NCBI GenBank assembly: GCA_030068075.1
Contig: CM057842.1
Coordinates: forward strand, 43,424,659-43,488,658
Source of the DNA: Paguma larvata
Lineage: Eukaryota; Chordata; Mammalia; Carnivora; Viverridae
Direction of reading: 5' to 3'
DNA: 64,000 nucleotides
The notes under the pieces: model-generated
The model's input: the letters and a program-made list of their open reading frames with translations, nothing else
Told to the model about the DNA's origin: nothing
The model's database searches: none
Translations under genes and position numbers: made by a program
Shown here: piece by piece, positions 43,826-54,340 of the stretch
Layout of the letters: every line of letters begins with the position of its first letter
Position numbering within the stretch: the stretch's first letter is position 1

Positions 43826-44981
43826 TCAGGGGATCCTGCTTAAGAACACTACCATTGCTCATGTATGACAGAACAGGGATGATCTGAGACATGTGTTAAA
43901 TGTGTGTGTAGTATATAAAATACAACTTCAACACTTGAGGTGGTTTAACTCTTCCGCCTATCTACTAAGGTTTCTCTTTACCAACTCAGGTATTTGCTGC
44001 GCTTTTCAACTCATAACCTCTTTTATCCCACGATAAATAAGGAGATTTAAAAACCCATCTGAAATTCTGCAGGTATGACATCCTTTTCTGAGAGTAAGGT
44101 TTGAACCAAGGGGCTTAGGAGGGAACAGCTAAGCTTTTCCATTCTGGAGGTTTTAAGATTATATGACAGAGAAAGAAGAGGTGGGGTCACCTGAGGGCCT
44201 TCAGAAGGCCTTGCTCTGGGCCAAAGATGTGGGCAAGCCCTCAGAGGCTTCCTGATTTAGTTCTGTAACTGTACTGCCAACTTTCAATATGCTGTGCCAA
44301 TGAGACAATGGAGCAAGCCTGGATGATGGAAGTCTAACCAACTCCTGATAACTCATATAAAGTCTTTTAACAAGTCCTTCTGGACCATCTGTGGTTTCTT
44401 CCTCCCCATTTGGACCCAATAAACAAAAAGACAGGAAATGAAAGAAGGAAGAAACTCTCCAGAAGGCCTAAATGTAATCAGCTTCAAAGCAATTAAGAAT
44501 TGACTATATTTTTATTATCATCTAAATCCCCTTTGAGGTTGATGATAAAAGCTAATTCACTTTGGCTGTATCTTTAATGCTTGGGACTTATTAAAAATAA
44601 AGTCATTTGCAGAAGAAAAGCAAAAGAAGACAAAGCTTCTATTTTGATTGACTACGATTTGTTAATTGCTTGACTGGTCAAATTAAATTGAGTTAAGTAT
44701 CAAGTCAGCCAAAACAGTCAAGCACTTTTCCATAGATGGAGCCACAGAATAGATAATAGGAAAAATATGGAAGTAATCAATCCTCCCTCAAATTTTCACT
44801 CCTCTCTTTCTTTCTACAGAAGCACCTCACAATTCAACGTCCTATCCTCGAAAGGACTGATATAATTTGAAGCTTTGCTTTTCTTTCACTGGATGAACCT
44901 CTGAATAAAATACTCTCTATATTATCTGTTGAAAATATATCATCAAACTTGGAAAAATATGATAAAATGATAATTTGTGAA
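43826..44981. other. Unassigned sequence
   Basis: No mobile element firmly recognised. An LTR-like spacing (TATAAAG at 44356, AATAAA at 44418) was considered and not accepted. The 44520-44700 part is repeat-free and AT-rich. Confidence 0.4.
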
Positions 44982-45065
44982 TCCTTCTTTCCTTCCTTCC
45001 TTCCTTCCTTCCTTCCTTCCTTCCTTCCTTCCTTCCTTCCTCCCTCCCTCCCTCCCTCCCTTTCT
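44982..45065. repeat. Pure pyrimidine tract (TTCC)n(TCCC)n
   Basis: 84 bases on the plus strand with no purine, a TTCC tetranucleotide run changing to TCCC after about 45040. The complementary frame gives a GREGGRK-like peptide of no biological meaning. Confidence 0.97.
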
Positions 45066-46039
45066 GTTTTGCTACTGTCACCCTGGTTTATGTGATATTT
45101 TTGAGAAGAACTTTTGGTATAACGAAAACATGGGTCCATTGATACAGGAAAGTGGTAAAAGAAAATAAAAAGTGCATATCTTAGAATCCTTCTCTGTTAG
45201 GGAATTAGCAGTTATAGCAACTAATTGTATTTCTGCAAACTCTAACCATTCTATAAAGTGCTAAAAAAATCTTAATTCATGATTTTCCCTGAAGCTGTCA
45301 TTTGGTCTCAGTGGGTGGTCAGGAAGTGAAGTACAACACAGAAGCGTGTTGTGTCTCAGTGAGTCTTCCCTTTGATCAAGCTTTGAGCCCAGACAGGAAA
45401 CAATATGCTCGTTGCTTTACTGCCATTGCGGATTGTTCATTAGTTTTAATTATTTTCTAAGATCTAGAGGGAGCCATCAAAAAAAATTAATCATGAATGG
45501 AAGGCAAGGCAGCCTTCTGTGATCATAAAAACACATAAAGTGTCTTGGATTATGGACGTTTTATGATTTACACTCAAACTTGAACTGAAGGGGGCATATG
45601 GTACATCAGCGTTTATTAAAAAAGCATGGGGATTTATGATGAATCGTAAGTTTTGCCGTAAAATTAGTTGCCTTTCTATTGTGCTTCTAAAGCCAATTTT
45701 GTAAGCATGTGTGGGGGGAGTCTTTTCCTAAAAATGACCTTGCCAGAAAAATAAATTAAAAAAAAAAAAGCATCTCATTGTCAGGAGTGATTTTAAAGAT
45801 TGGCCAATTACACAATGTTTGAAATTTCTCCAAGCATTCTTACCCAGCGCAGGGAATTCTCTCTTCTGGAGCAGCCTATTCCATTCGGGAAAGTGGAAAA
45901 ATTTAGAACCTGTCTCTCTGTGACTTCACATACACACTGCCCACTGTAGTTTCATAAAATAAGCCCAGTCTGTCTCCCACGATAGTTTTTGAAGTGATGA
46001 AGCAGTTATTGAGGACTTTTACATTTTCTGAAAGGTTTT
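45066..46039. other. Unassigned sequence, repeat-free block at 45420-45720
   Basis: No mobile element seen. The 45420-45720 block has TAATTAATCATG, TTTTATGATTTACACTC and other homeobox-like AT cores and no decayed-repeat features. See the conserved-element suggestion. Confidence 0.4.
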
Positions 46040-46168
46040 AAGATTGCAGGCTTTGGAATCCAACTACTCAGGTTCAATTCGGGATTCGGTCACTTATTAG
46101 AAGTGTCCCTGGACAACTATGTAGCCATCGTAAGCCTTAGTTTCTGCCTCATGAAGATGACATGAGTT
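46040..46168 (-). repeat. MIR fragment
   Basis: Reversed MIR: GGCTTTGGAATCCAACTACT, CAGGTTCAATTCGGGATTCG, CACTTATTAGAAGTGTCCCT, AGCCTTAGTTTCTGCCTCAT. Confidence 0.75.
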
Positions 46169-46210
46169 TGGGTCCCTCACTATTAGGGTGACCAACTTGT
46201 CCTGATTTTA

Positions 46211-46843
46211 TTTATTTAATTTTTAAAAAATAATTTTACTAAGGAATATTTTACACACAATAATTGCATATTTAATATATACAACTGGTACATGTCTATA
46301 CCCATGAAATTGTCAACACAAAGTAGTGAGCATATTCATCACTCCAAAAAATTTCCTTATGCCCTTCTGTAATCCCCACCTACTACCCCTTTCAGCCCCT
46401 AACTAAAGCTTCCTTTCCTTTCCTTTTTCCTTTCCTTCCTATCTAAATCCAAGTTAGTTAGCATGTAGTGTAGTCATGATTTCAGGAACAGAATTTAGTG
46501 ATTCATCACTTACATATAACACCCCGTGCTCATCCCAAGTATCCTTTTAATGCCCATCATGCATTAGCCCCTCCCTCTGCCCAACACCCTGCCAGCAACC
46601 CTCAGTTTGTTTTCTGCATTTAAGAGTCTTTTATGGATTGTCTCCCTCTCTGTTTTTACCTTATTTTTGTTTCTCTTCCCCTAGGTTCATCTGTTTTGGT
46701 TCTTAAATTCTACATATGAGTAAAATCATATGATACTCGTCTTTCTCTGACTGATTTACTTCACTTAGGATACTACACTCTAGGTCCATCCACACTATTG
46801 CAAATGGCAAGGTTTCGTTCTTTTTGATGGCTGAATAATATTC

Positions 46844-46884
<41 letters not shown>

Positions 46885-47709
46885 CACGCGCGCGTGCACG
46901 CACACATAGGTGTATGTGTGTATATATACATATATGTATAGATGTGTATATATATTATGTATATATATATACACATATATGATATATATAAATATACATA
47001 CCACATCTTCTCTATCCATTCATCAACTGATGGACATTTGGGCTCTTTCCATACTTTGACTGTTGTCAATAGTGCTGCTATAAATATTGGAATGCATGTG
47101 CCCCTTCGAATCAATACTCCTATATCCTTTGGGTAAATACTTAGTAGTGCAATGCTGGGTCATGTGGTGGTTCTATTTATAATTTTTTGAGGAGCCTCTA
47201 TACTGTTTTCCAGAGTGGCTGTACCAGTTTGCATTCACACCAGCAGTGCAAAAGTTTCCTCTTTCTCCGCATCCTTTCCAACATCTGTTGTTGCCTGAAT
47301 TGTTAATTCAGGCCATTCTGACAAGTGTGAGGTGGTATCTCATTGTGGTTTTGACTTGTATTTCCCTGATGATGAGTGATGTTGAGCATATTTTCATGTG
47401 CCTGTTAGCCATGTGGATGTCTTCTTTGCAAAAGAATCTACTCACGTCTTTTGCCCATTTCTTCACTGGATTATTATTTTTTTTTCTGGGTGTTGGGTTT
47501 GATAAGTTCTTTATAGATTTTGGATACTAACCCCTTATATGATATGTCATTTGCAAATATCTTGTCCCATTCTGTTGGTTGCCTTTTAGTTTTGCAGATT
47601 GTTTCCTTCTCTGTGCAGAAGCTTTTCTCTTGATGAAGTCCCAATAGTTCATTTTTGCTTTTGTTTCCCTTGTCTCCAGAGATGTGTAAGTAAGAAGTTG
47701 CTGTGGCCC
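46211..47709 (-). mobile_element. 5'-truncated carnivore L1 with microsatellite, target-site duplication
   Basis: Reversed L1. From the left: T-rich tail, a UTR-like segment at 46230-46430 (TACATGTCTATACCCATGAA), ATTTAGTGATTCATCACTTA, the pyrimidine-rich UTR, then ORF2 3' parts to GTAAGTAAGAAGTTGCTGTG. Flanks GTCCTGATTTTA (46199-46210) and GTCCTGGTTTTA (47710-47721) agree at 11 of 12 bases. It is older than the 38.6-kb copy. The 46230-46430 portion differs from the younger copies and might be a separate older L1 end. A TG/CG/TA tract lies at 46846-46998. Confidence 0.85.
46846..46998. repeat. (TG)n-(CG/CA)n-(TA)n compound tract
   Basis: 46846-46908 is 63 bases of strict purine-pyrimidine alternation including CGCGCGCACGCGCGCGTG. 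From about 46910 it becomes TA/TG-rich to 46998. It lies inside the L1 at the site where the other copies have GTATATATACCACATC. Confidence 0.95.
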
Positions 47710-47849
47710 GTCCTGGTTTTAAAAGTGAATGTACACATCCTGGAATGCCAGGCAACTGGGATGATTTACCATCCTACTCAAACTGTATTGGTTACTCACT
47801 TCAGGATTTTTCTGCCCCATATAAAGTAGCCTTAAGATGTCAGTGAAAA

Positions 47850-48077
47850 AGGGACATCTGAATGGCTCAGTCAGTTAAGCATCTGACTCTTGACTTCGGC
47901 TCAGGTCATGATCTCACAGTTCGTGCTTTCGAGCTCTGCAGTGGGCTCTGTGCTGACAGTGCAGAGCCTGGTTAGGATTCTCTCTCTCTTTGTCCTTCTC
48001 TCTCTCCTCCTACTCTGCTGGTGTTCTCTCTCTCTCTTAAAATAAATAAATAATTAAACTTAAAAAAAAAAAAAAAA
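47850..48077 (+). repeat. Felid tRNA-Lys SINE (SINEC), older variant
   Basis: GGGACATCTGAATGGCTCAG head, with the insertion-bearing CATCTGACTCTTGACTTCGG form, GTGCTTTCGAGCTCTGC, a long CT-rich segment and A(17) tail. Possible target copies AAGATGTC at 47834-47841 and 48076-48083. Confidence 0.92.
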
Positions 48078-48083
48078 GATGTC

Positions 48084-49904
48084 CCTGGAATGACGTGCCA
48101 CATGTGACACTCCACTTAAAATGCCAAGAAATGTGTTGGGGGATACTGTACGACTCCCTCTTTGATCACAGCTTTCTTTCTTTCTGATAACGTGTTTTTA
48201 AAGCTGTGGCCTTGGATTCAGACTTGGGCTCATTCAGTATTAGCTTAAAGTGCCTCATTAAGAAATTTCTTATTTGGCCCTTCTCTTACCTGTCTATCTC
48301 TGCAAGATGCTGCATCCCGAATCACGCAGAGAACTCAACTGTGCTTTCCTGGTGCTGACTTGGCATTTCTCTAGAGACTATTGTCACCCTGTCCTCTGAC
48401 ATCGGTCACCCTGTACCAAGTCACAGACATGGGCTTAAAAATCATTGAAAATCAATTCATCTTCACTCTTAGGTACTGGTTTTTTAACCACTTTATGAAC
48501 CTTCTTAGCGGGTACTGTCTTCCAATTTCCACTTTGCTGTATCTGTTTACAATCATAATATGAGAGAACTTGTCCATGTCTTTCTGGAACTTCAATATAA
48601 GATTTCTCCTTTCCCCATTTTTGTTCTCTCTAGAAACTTTCAAAAAGGAAAATGAATTTGGTCTGGCATAGTGGTTGGTTCCTGTGATTACTCCCTCCTT
48701 TTACAACACCTGTAGAAACATCTCCATGATTCCTGCAAAGTGTATGCTTTGTGAAGAGACAGCAACAGACCCACACATTTTCCTTAATGGCCAAGGATAA
48801 GGACAGTTGCCTGTCTAGAAGCAACTACTCAAAGGAGGAGATAATTAGCATGCTCTTGGCTTAGATGTCCCAAAGTTCCCCATGGAAACCCATGGCTGGT
48901 AGTCCCTTCACGCAGGGTTGGAATGTCCATAAACAAAAAGTCTGCACTATGTTATTCTCAAAGGGGCACTATGTTATGCCCCTTGCCTTCCAACTGCCCT
49001 TAAGATTTTGGTTGTGAGCCACCTACTCACCAGATACAGTTAATTAGTAGAAAACATCCGTAGCACCTTCCTGAGGGCTTACTGCCAGGCTTAGGTGAAT
49101 CTAAGATAAATTTCTCAGGTGTAGTCTTCGGCACAGCCAAGTTTCAGACCTGCTTTAGGTTACTTTTGATATTGTATTTAAGAAAAATTGCCTAAGATTA
49201 TAATTAACATCGGTCAGTTGTACAGAATCTACTTTTCTCCTTTAAAATTCAGAACTAGATTGGCAAATCTTTAGGCTTCTGAAGAGTTTCCATGTTGTTT
49301 AGTCTCTTTTGAGCCTTGTGGTGTTTCTGGTTCTTTTCTCTCAAATGGAACTTCTCATGTGGAACACAACTGGAGTTCCAGATAGTTGGTAATACATTAG
49401 AAGTTGTAAGTAGGTTTTAAGGAGGATGGAAAGGTCTGGAAATCATTATCCTTTCTGAACTTCTACAGAATATATTTTCTAATATTCTGTATACATTATC
49501 TTTTGTTAGTTTGTAAAGTCTCCAAGTGAACAGTGAATAGATTTTTTCAACTTTGTAGTCTACATGATGTTTAGCATGGGGTCTTAAAAATTGATAATTT
49601 TGTGTGTATGGAAGAATGTTTTCTAAATAGAGAAATTAATCACATGTATCCCTCAAGGTAAAAAGGAGATTTTGTTAGAACTACAGTTATCACTATGCTG
49701 AATTTCAGTTAGGTGGGATTAAAAATACTACTGAAGGGAGGCTGTTTAGTGGAGCTCCACAAAATGGTGTGTGGATACATGTTCCTGTCCATTAAGTCTC
49801 TGCCCCTTCCACCTTCCAGCATGAACAATGTTAATGTCAACAATTTCTGTTTATATGGTGGTTAATTATTCACAATGTCTACACTTAGTTCTAAAGTTAA
49901 TTTT
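48084..49904. other. Unassigned sequence
   Basis: About 1.8 kb, the longest stretch in which I recognise no element. Minus and plus frames of 60-64 codons only. Confidence 0.45.
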
Positions 49905-50060
49905 TTTGAGGTAGATTATCAACAATCCCATTTTACAGTTGAGAAAACGAAGGCTTAGGAAGCAAAGAGACTTTACTAAGGAAACAAAACTACAAAGTGC
50001 AGCACCAACACAGTCATCTGACACTAGATGTGTCATCCGGCTCCCTCTAATCTTTCTACC
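49905..50060 (+). repeat. MIR fragment
   Basis: AGGTAGATTATCAACAATCC, CATTTTACAGTTGAGAAAAC, GAAGGCTTAGGAAGCAAAG and AAACTACAAAGTGCAG are the second half of a forward MIR. Confidence 0.7.
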
Positions 50061-50104
50061 TTCCTAAGGGGTTTTCCTACTGTCACTTTTGTTTCAACAT
50101 CAGC

Positions 50105-50282
50105 AATTCTCAACTGGAATGTGCATCGAAATCACTTGGAGGGCTTATTAAAGTGCAAATTACTGTGTCCCCTCCCCAACATGTCATATATTAGGTCTAG
50201 ATGAGGCCTGAGAATATGCATTTCTAACAGTTCCCAGATGCTGTTGCTGGTGGTCGTAGGCAACACACTTGGAAAGACAGTG
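50105..50282 (+). repeat. MER20-like hAT transposon
   Basis: AGCAATTCTCAACTGGAATG, GCATCGAAATCACTTGGAGG, GGCTTATTAAAGTGCAAATT, CTGAGAATATGCATTTCTAA and a right end ACACTTGGAAAGACAGTG. The ends are degenerate inverted copies of a CAGTGGTTCTCAA-type terminus. Confidence 0.65.
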
Positions 50283-50369
50283 CTCTGCACAATATATTTC
50301 CCACAGAATAGAGTGATATTTCCTCAACTCAAATCAGTTCAAGTATCATGTTTGCAAACAAGCTTCCAA

Positions 50370-50740
50370 TAGCTTCTTACTTACACTCATCATAAAAACC
50401 TTATGGTCTCTCCATTCTTACTTCTTCCTTGTTCACTGAGCTTTCTTTCTGCTGCTCATCTCTCAAACTTCTTCCCACCTTGAGACTTCAGAAAGGAATA
50501 TTCCACCTCGAATCTCTGAATGTATGGCTCCTCCTTGTCATTTGAGTGTTAGCTCAAGATGAATATCTCTGTAGTCTTTCCCTGACTTTCTTATTAAGAG
50601 TTGCCTTCCTAGTGACTATCCTATCACCTCATTCTTAATTTTCTATTTTACTTCATCATTTTCTTTCCCACCACCAGAATGCAAGCTCTATCAAGTAGCA
50701 TATTGCTACTCAATAGACATATGATAAATGAATGAAGGAG
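50370..50740 (+). repeat. L2 3' end
   Basis: CACTGAGCTTTCTTTCTGCT, CAGTCTTTCCCTGACTTTCT-like, ATCCTATCACCTCATTCTTA, CACCAGAATGCAAGCTCTAT and GATAAATGAATGAAGGA in L2 order. The next SINE inserted at its very end. Confidence 0.65.
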
Positions 50741-50756
50741 CCTCCAAAACTCTTTT

Positions 50757-50779
50757 TTTATGTTTTTTTATTTATTTTT

Positions 50780-50826
<47 letters not shown>

Positions 50827-50997
50827 AGGGAGACGGAGAAAGCAGAGGAGGGACACAGAGAGAAAGAGAGAATCTCAAACAGCCTCTGCACTGCCAGTGT
50901 AGAGCCCAATGTGTGACTCGAACCCACAAACTGTGAGATCACGACCTGAGCCAAAATCAAGAGTCAGATGCCTAACTAACTGTGCCACCCAAGCGCC
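50757..50997 (-). repeat. Felid tRNA-Lys SINE (SINEC), older variant with long GA tract
   Basis: Reversed SINE with an extended (GA)n block (50779-50822), GACTCGAACCCACAAACTGT, GATCACGACCTGAGCC, the AATCAAGAGTCAGATGC form, and GTGCCACCCAAGCGCCC. Target copies CCTCCAAAACTCTTTT (50741-50756) and CCTCCAATATTCTTTT (50998-51013), 14 of 16 identical. Confidence 0.95.
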
Positions 50998-51013
50998 CCT
51001 CCAATATTCTTTT

Positions 51014-51519
51014 AAAAGCTACAAAATCTTTCAGGTTAGGAATCCAGTTGAGATTCCAGGTCTCATACCTTGTGAATCTCTGAGGGTCAGTGGCCAGTTC
51101 CATTAGACCCATAACTTTCCTTGCCTTTAGAGAAATGGACACTATAGGAGACTAAGGGCACTTTGTGGCTATGCTAATTTAAAACAAAGAGTAGGTCATA
51201 AATACAATGACTAGTACAGGTACAGAACAGATTTTCCTCACTATGTGACTAAACCAGGAAAGGAAACCCTCAGGGAGCTATGGAATCTTGAAAGAGATGA
51301 GAAATTGACTCTAAGCAGTGTCTGTAAACACCTTTAGACTCTGTTGCTTACTCCAGAGACTGGATTAGGCTACACTCATGAACAAGTACAGTCGCTAAAA
51401 ATACGTGTGTGTGTATGTGTGTGTGTAAATACATATAAAGACAAAACATGTGGGATCTATCTTCTTTTAGGCAAACTGTCAATCTTTTCTTCTGAGTATT
51501 TGAGGATCTGATGGAGATT
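51014..51519. other. Unassigned sequence
   Basis: A GTGTGTGT(A) run near 51403-51427; otherwise nothing named. Confidence 0.45.
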
Positions 51520-51840
51520 TCCTTGCCTCCAGCCCAATGGCTGGGCATGTGCTCCAAGCCAGACCAATCACTCTGCTCCATTCTTCTCACAGTGATTGGT
51601 TAAGATATAGACAAGTGCAACATGCCAGGGCCAATGAGAGTCCCATCTATGAATTGTCCTGGTGCTGTCAGGAAATACACTCTCTGCAATCATGAGAAAC
51701 CACTGGAGACTTTGGCAACCACCTTGTAACTGCATGGAGAGAACCTAATTCGGAATAAAACATAATCGAGATATGGAGACACAGAGGCTGGACCACAATG
51801 GTTTAGTCCATGGATCTAGCTGTGCCTGAATCTAACACTT
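51520..51840 (+). repeat. MLT1-type LTR fragment (tentative)
   Basis: CCCAATGGCTGGGCATGTGC, CAAGCCAGACCAATCACTCT, CAGGGCCAATGAGAGTCCC and CACTGGAGACTTTGGCAACC resemble MLT1H/I-like LTR order. Both ends are lost. Confidence 0.35.
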
Positions 51841-52221
51841 GGATTTCTTAGTTAGGTGAACACAGGATTTTACATTTGTACTTAAGCACGTTTAAGATAC
51901 ATTCTGTCACTTGCAGCTGAAAGGCTGCTGAGGGATCCAGCGTATCCCACATGTCCTTATGAGACTCCTCCCTGAATAGTCCTGCTGTGCTGTGTTATTT
52001 TTCTGTCAACACCTAGTTCAAAGGCAGTTGGAACCACCCACAACACTGCACTCAAGCTACTGTGAATCTGAAGCCCACACACCACTGCAGAAAATGTTAT
52101 TAATAACAAACTCTTCATTTCTATAGAGTTTTCTTCCGAAGAGTTCAAAGAATCTAGTATATATTTCTTTTCTCTTCACATTGTTTCCATAATAGAGGAA
52201 CAAAAACAGATACCCCTAAGG
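51841..52221. other. Unassigned sequence
   Basis: No repeat named. TATTAATAACAAAC near 52095 is the only AT-rich patch. Confidence 0.45.
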
Positions 52222-52300
52222 TGTGCGACCCTGAGCAGTTACATTACCTCTGGGAGTGTCAATTTTCTGAAGTGTTAAAAAGAGGGGTAGGGAAGTGAGG
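52222..52300 (-). repeat. MIR fragment
   Basis: GTGCGACCCTGAGCAGTTAC, ATTACCTCTGGGAGTGTCAA and TTTTCTGAAGTGTTAAAAAG fit the reversed MIR core (GTGACCTTGGGCAAGTTAC...). Confidence 0.55.
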
Positions 52301-53609
52301 CAGGAGTTTTAGATTTGACATTTGATGAGACTCTAACACAATGTGAAACAATTAACATTGTGACTGCAGGACTTTGCAAAATAAAATGTTACTATTGAAT
52401 ACTACTGTCTGCAAGTAAATTCTCAGAAAACACATTCTAGGTCACATCAGAATCTTTCAATGTCACTCAGAAGCGTGGGAAAACATACTCTCATGCTTGC
52501 TAACTAATGTCTTATCTAAAAGGAGAAGATAAACTGAAGCAGTTTCAAGAGATCCACTTGCTGTATTTTACTACCAATTTCTGAAGGGAAAAAAGATTGT
52601 CATTTTACCATAAACGTTGGAGCATTAGTCAGTATAATATGCCCAAGAGTTAAGCTATGAATTACAGATGTCTTCTTAGTTTCCCAAAGCAAATCTGACT
52701 CTGAGAAAGATGAGTTTATGTGATCCATACTTGTGAAAAAACACATCTAAATCATTCCTTCTTAAAAGATTATAACTCAACTGGTAATCCGTATTATGCC
52801 ACTTTATTCAAAGCCATTTGAGCCAACATAACTCAAACATGAACAAATAAAACACCACTGGACAGACAGCGAATTTGTGTCATCATTACTTAGCCATTTT
52901 TGAACACTAACTCTGTGCAGAGTTTATTAATATATTTTCTTAATGGAAAACGTAAAACAGACATAATTCTTGCTTCAAGTAATAAAACAAGTTGTGTGAA
53001 TCCATGGGAGACACCAGGAAAACATTCCAAGGAAACATTTAACTATTTGATAATTAATATACCAAATAGAATAAAAATTGCAAAGAGAGAGCTAGATGGA
53101 AATAATGACAAAAAAGCTGATGGGCAGAAGTGAACTTCTCATGGGAAGAAATCCCGTGAGATTTTCTAGAAGGTGGAGGATAGATAAGTATTTGGGAGTA
53201 TCTGAAGAGATACATGTTCTTTTATGAGTGGCGGAGACAACAGTTTATAACTGAGGACCAGAAAGCAGTATCAAGTGGCCTGGTTGAAGAATATGTCACT
53301 TTACACTATCTAAAATATCAGTGAAATGAATAGGACATCTCTTTTAAGAAGTGATATCTAACAACAATGGGAACAGCAGTTTTTTTTGTTTTCTTTAGTG
53401 AAAGTATGCCCAAAGCTCAAATATTATAAGAGACACACTTGTAGTAAAAAAATTTTTTTTTTGGTCTTCTGAAATTGAAATTTAGCAGGACATTCTATAT
53501 TTTCACTGACTAAGTAAGTGTGGAAGCTCAATATAGAAGACTCTTAAGTCAAAGACTGTGTTTTCTTTTTCAAAGCGAGATAACCGAGGGTTGAAGATAC
53601 TCCTGTCAA
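52301..53609. other. Unassigned sequence
   Basis: AT-rich with no element named. The plus frame 52900-53133 (77 codons) has no motif. Confidence 0.45.
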
Positions 53610-54340
53610 TACCATATAGCCCTTCGTTATGTGCCAGGTTTTATTCTGAGCACTTTACACATTTTTCAGTCATTAAATATTTATAAAAACCTATGAGGTT
53701 CAGATCACGATGCTATCCTCTTTTTCCCAGAGGAAGAAACTGAGGCAAAGAGAGATTAAATAACTCACCCAGGTGAACAAGCCAAGAACAAGCTGAGGCA
53801 GGATTTGAACCCAGGCAGTCTGGTTTTAGAACCTGTGCTCTTCCCAAATGTCCATCAGTTGATAAATGGATAAAGAAGATGTGATATATACAATGGAATA
53901 TTACTCACCTATAAAGAAAGGAATGACATCTTGCCATTTACGGTGACAGGGATGGAGCTAGAATATATTATCTTAAGGGAAATAGATCAATCAGAGAAAG
54001 ACAAATACCATATGATTTCACTCACATATGGAGTTTAAGAAATAAAACAAATGAATATATGGGAATGGGGGGAGAGAAGAGAGGGAAACAAACCACAAGA
54101 GACTCTTAATGATAGAGAACAAATTATGGGTTGACAGAGGGAGGTGGGTGGGAGATGGGCTAGATGGGTGATGGGTACTAAGGAAGCATTTGTTGTGACA
54201 AGCACTGGGTGTTGTATGTAAGTGATGAAATACTGAATTCTACTTTTGAATCCAATAATGTATTGTATGCTAACTAAAATTTAAATAAAAAACAAAGAAA
54301 CAAACAAAAGAATCTATGTTCTTAACTACCATGTAATTAT
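53610..54340 (+). repeat. MIR element split by an L1 3' end
   Basis: Left part 53610-53842: TTATGTGCCAGGTTTTATTC, AACCTATGAGGTTCAGATCA, GAGGCAAAGAGAGATTAAAT, ATTTGAACCCAGGCAGTCTG. The consensus next block (CTCTTAACCACTATGC) continues only after the L1, as TTCTTAACTACCATG at 54319. So the L1 inserted into the MIR tail. Confidence 0.85.
53843..54308 (+). mobile_element. 5'-truncated L1 3' end with target-site duplication
   Basis: AATGTCCATCAGTTGATAAA, CAATGGAATATTACTCACC, GGAGCTAGAATATATTATCT, ACCATATGATTTCACTCACA, then a GA-rich UTR and GCACTGGGTGTTGTATGTAA with an AT-rich tail. Target copies AGAACCTGTGCTCTT (53828-53842) and AGAATCTATGTTCTT (54309-54323), 12 of 15 identical. It lies on the plus strand and is older than the 38.6-kb copy. 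Confidence 0.92.

Noticed and set aside
44160..44440. LTR-like spacing of TATAAAG (44356) and AATAAA (44418)
   Set aside because: No TG...CA ends, no target duplication and no U5-like part seen; two short motifs at this distance are expected by chance.
46230..46430. A separate old L1 3' end as an independent insertion
   Set aside because: The outer target duplication (46199 / 47710) encloses it, so I keep it with the L1 as one entry, but this remains open.
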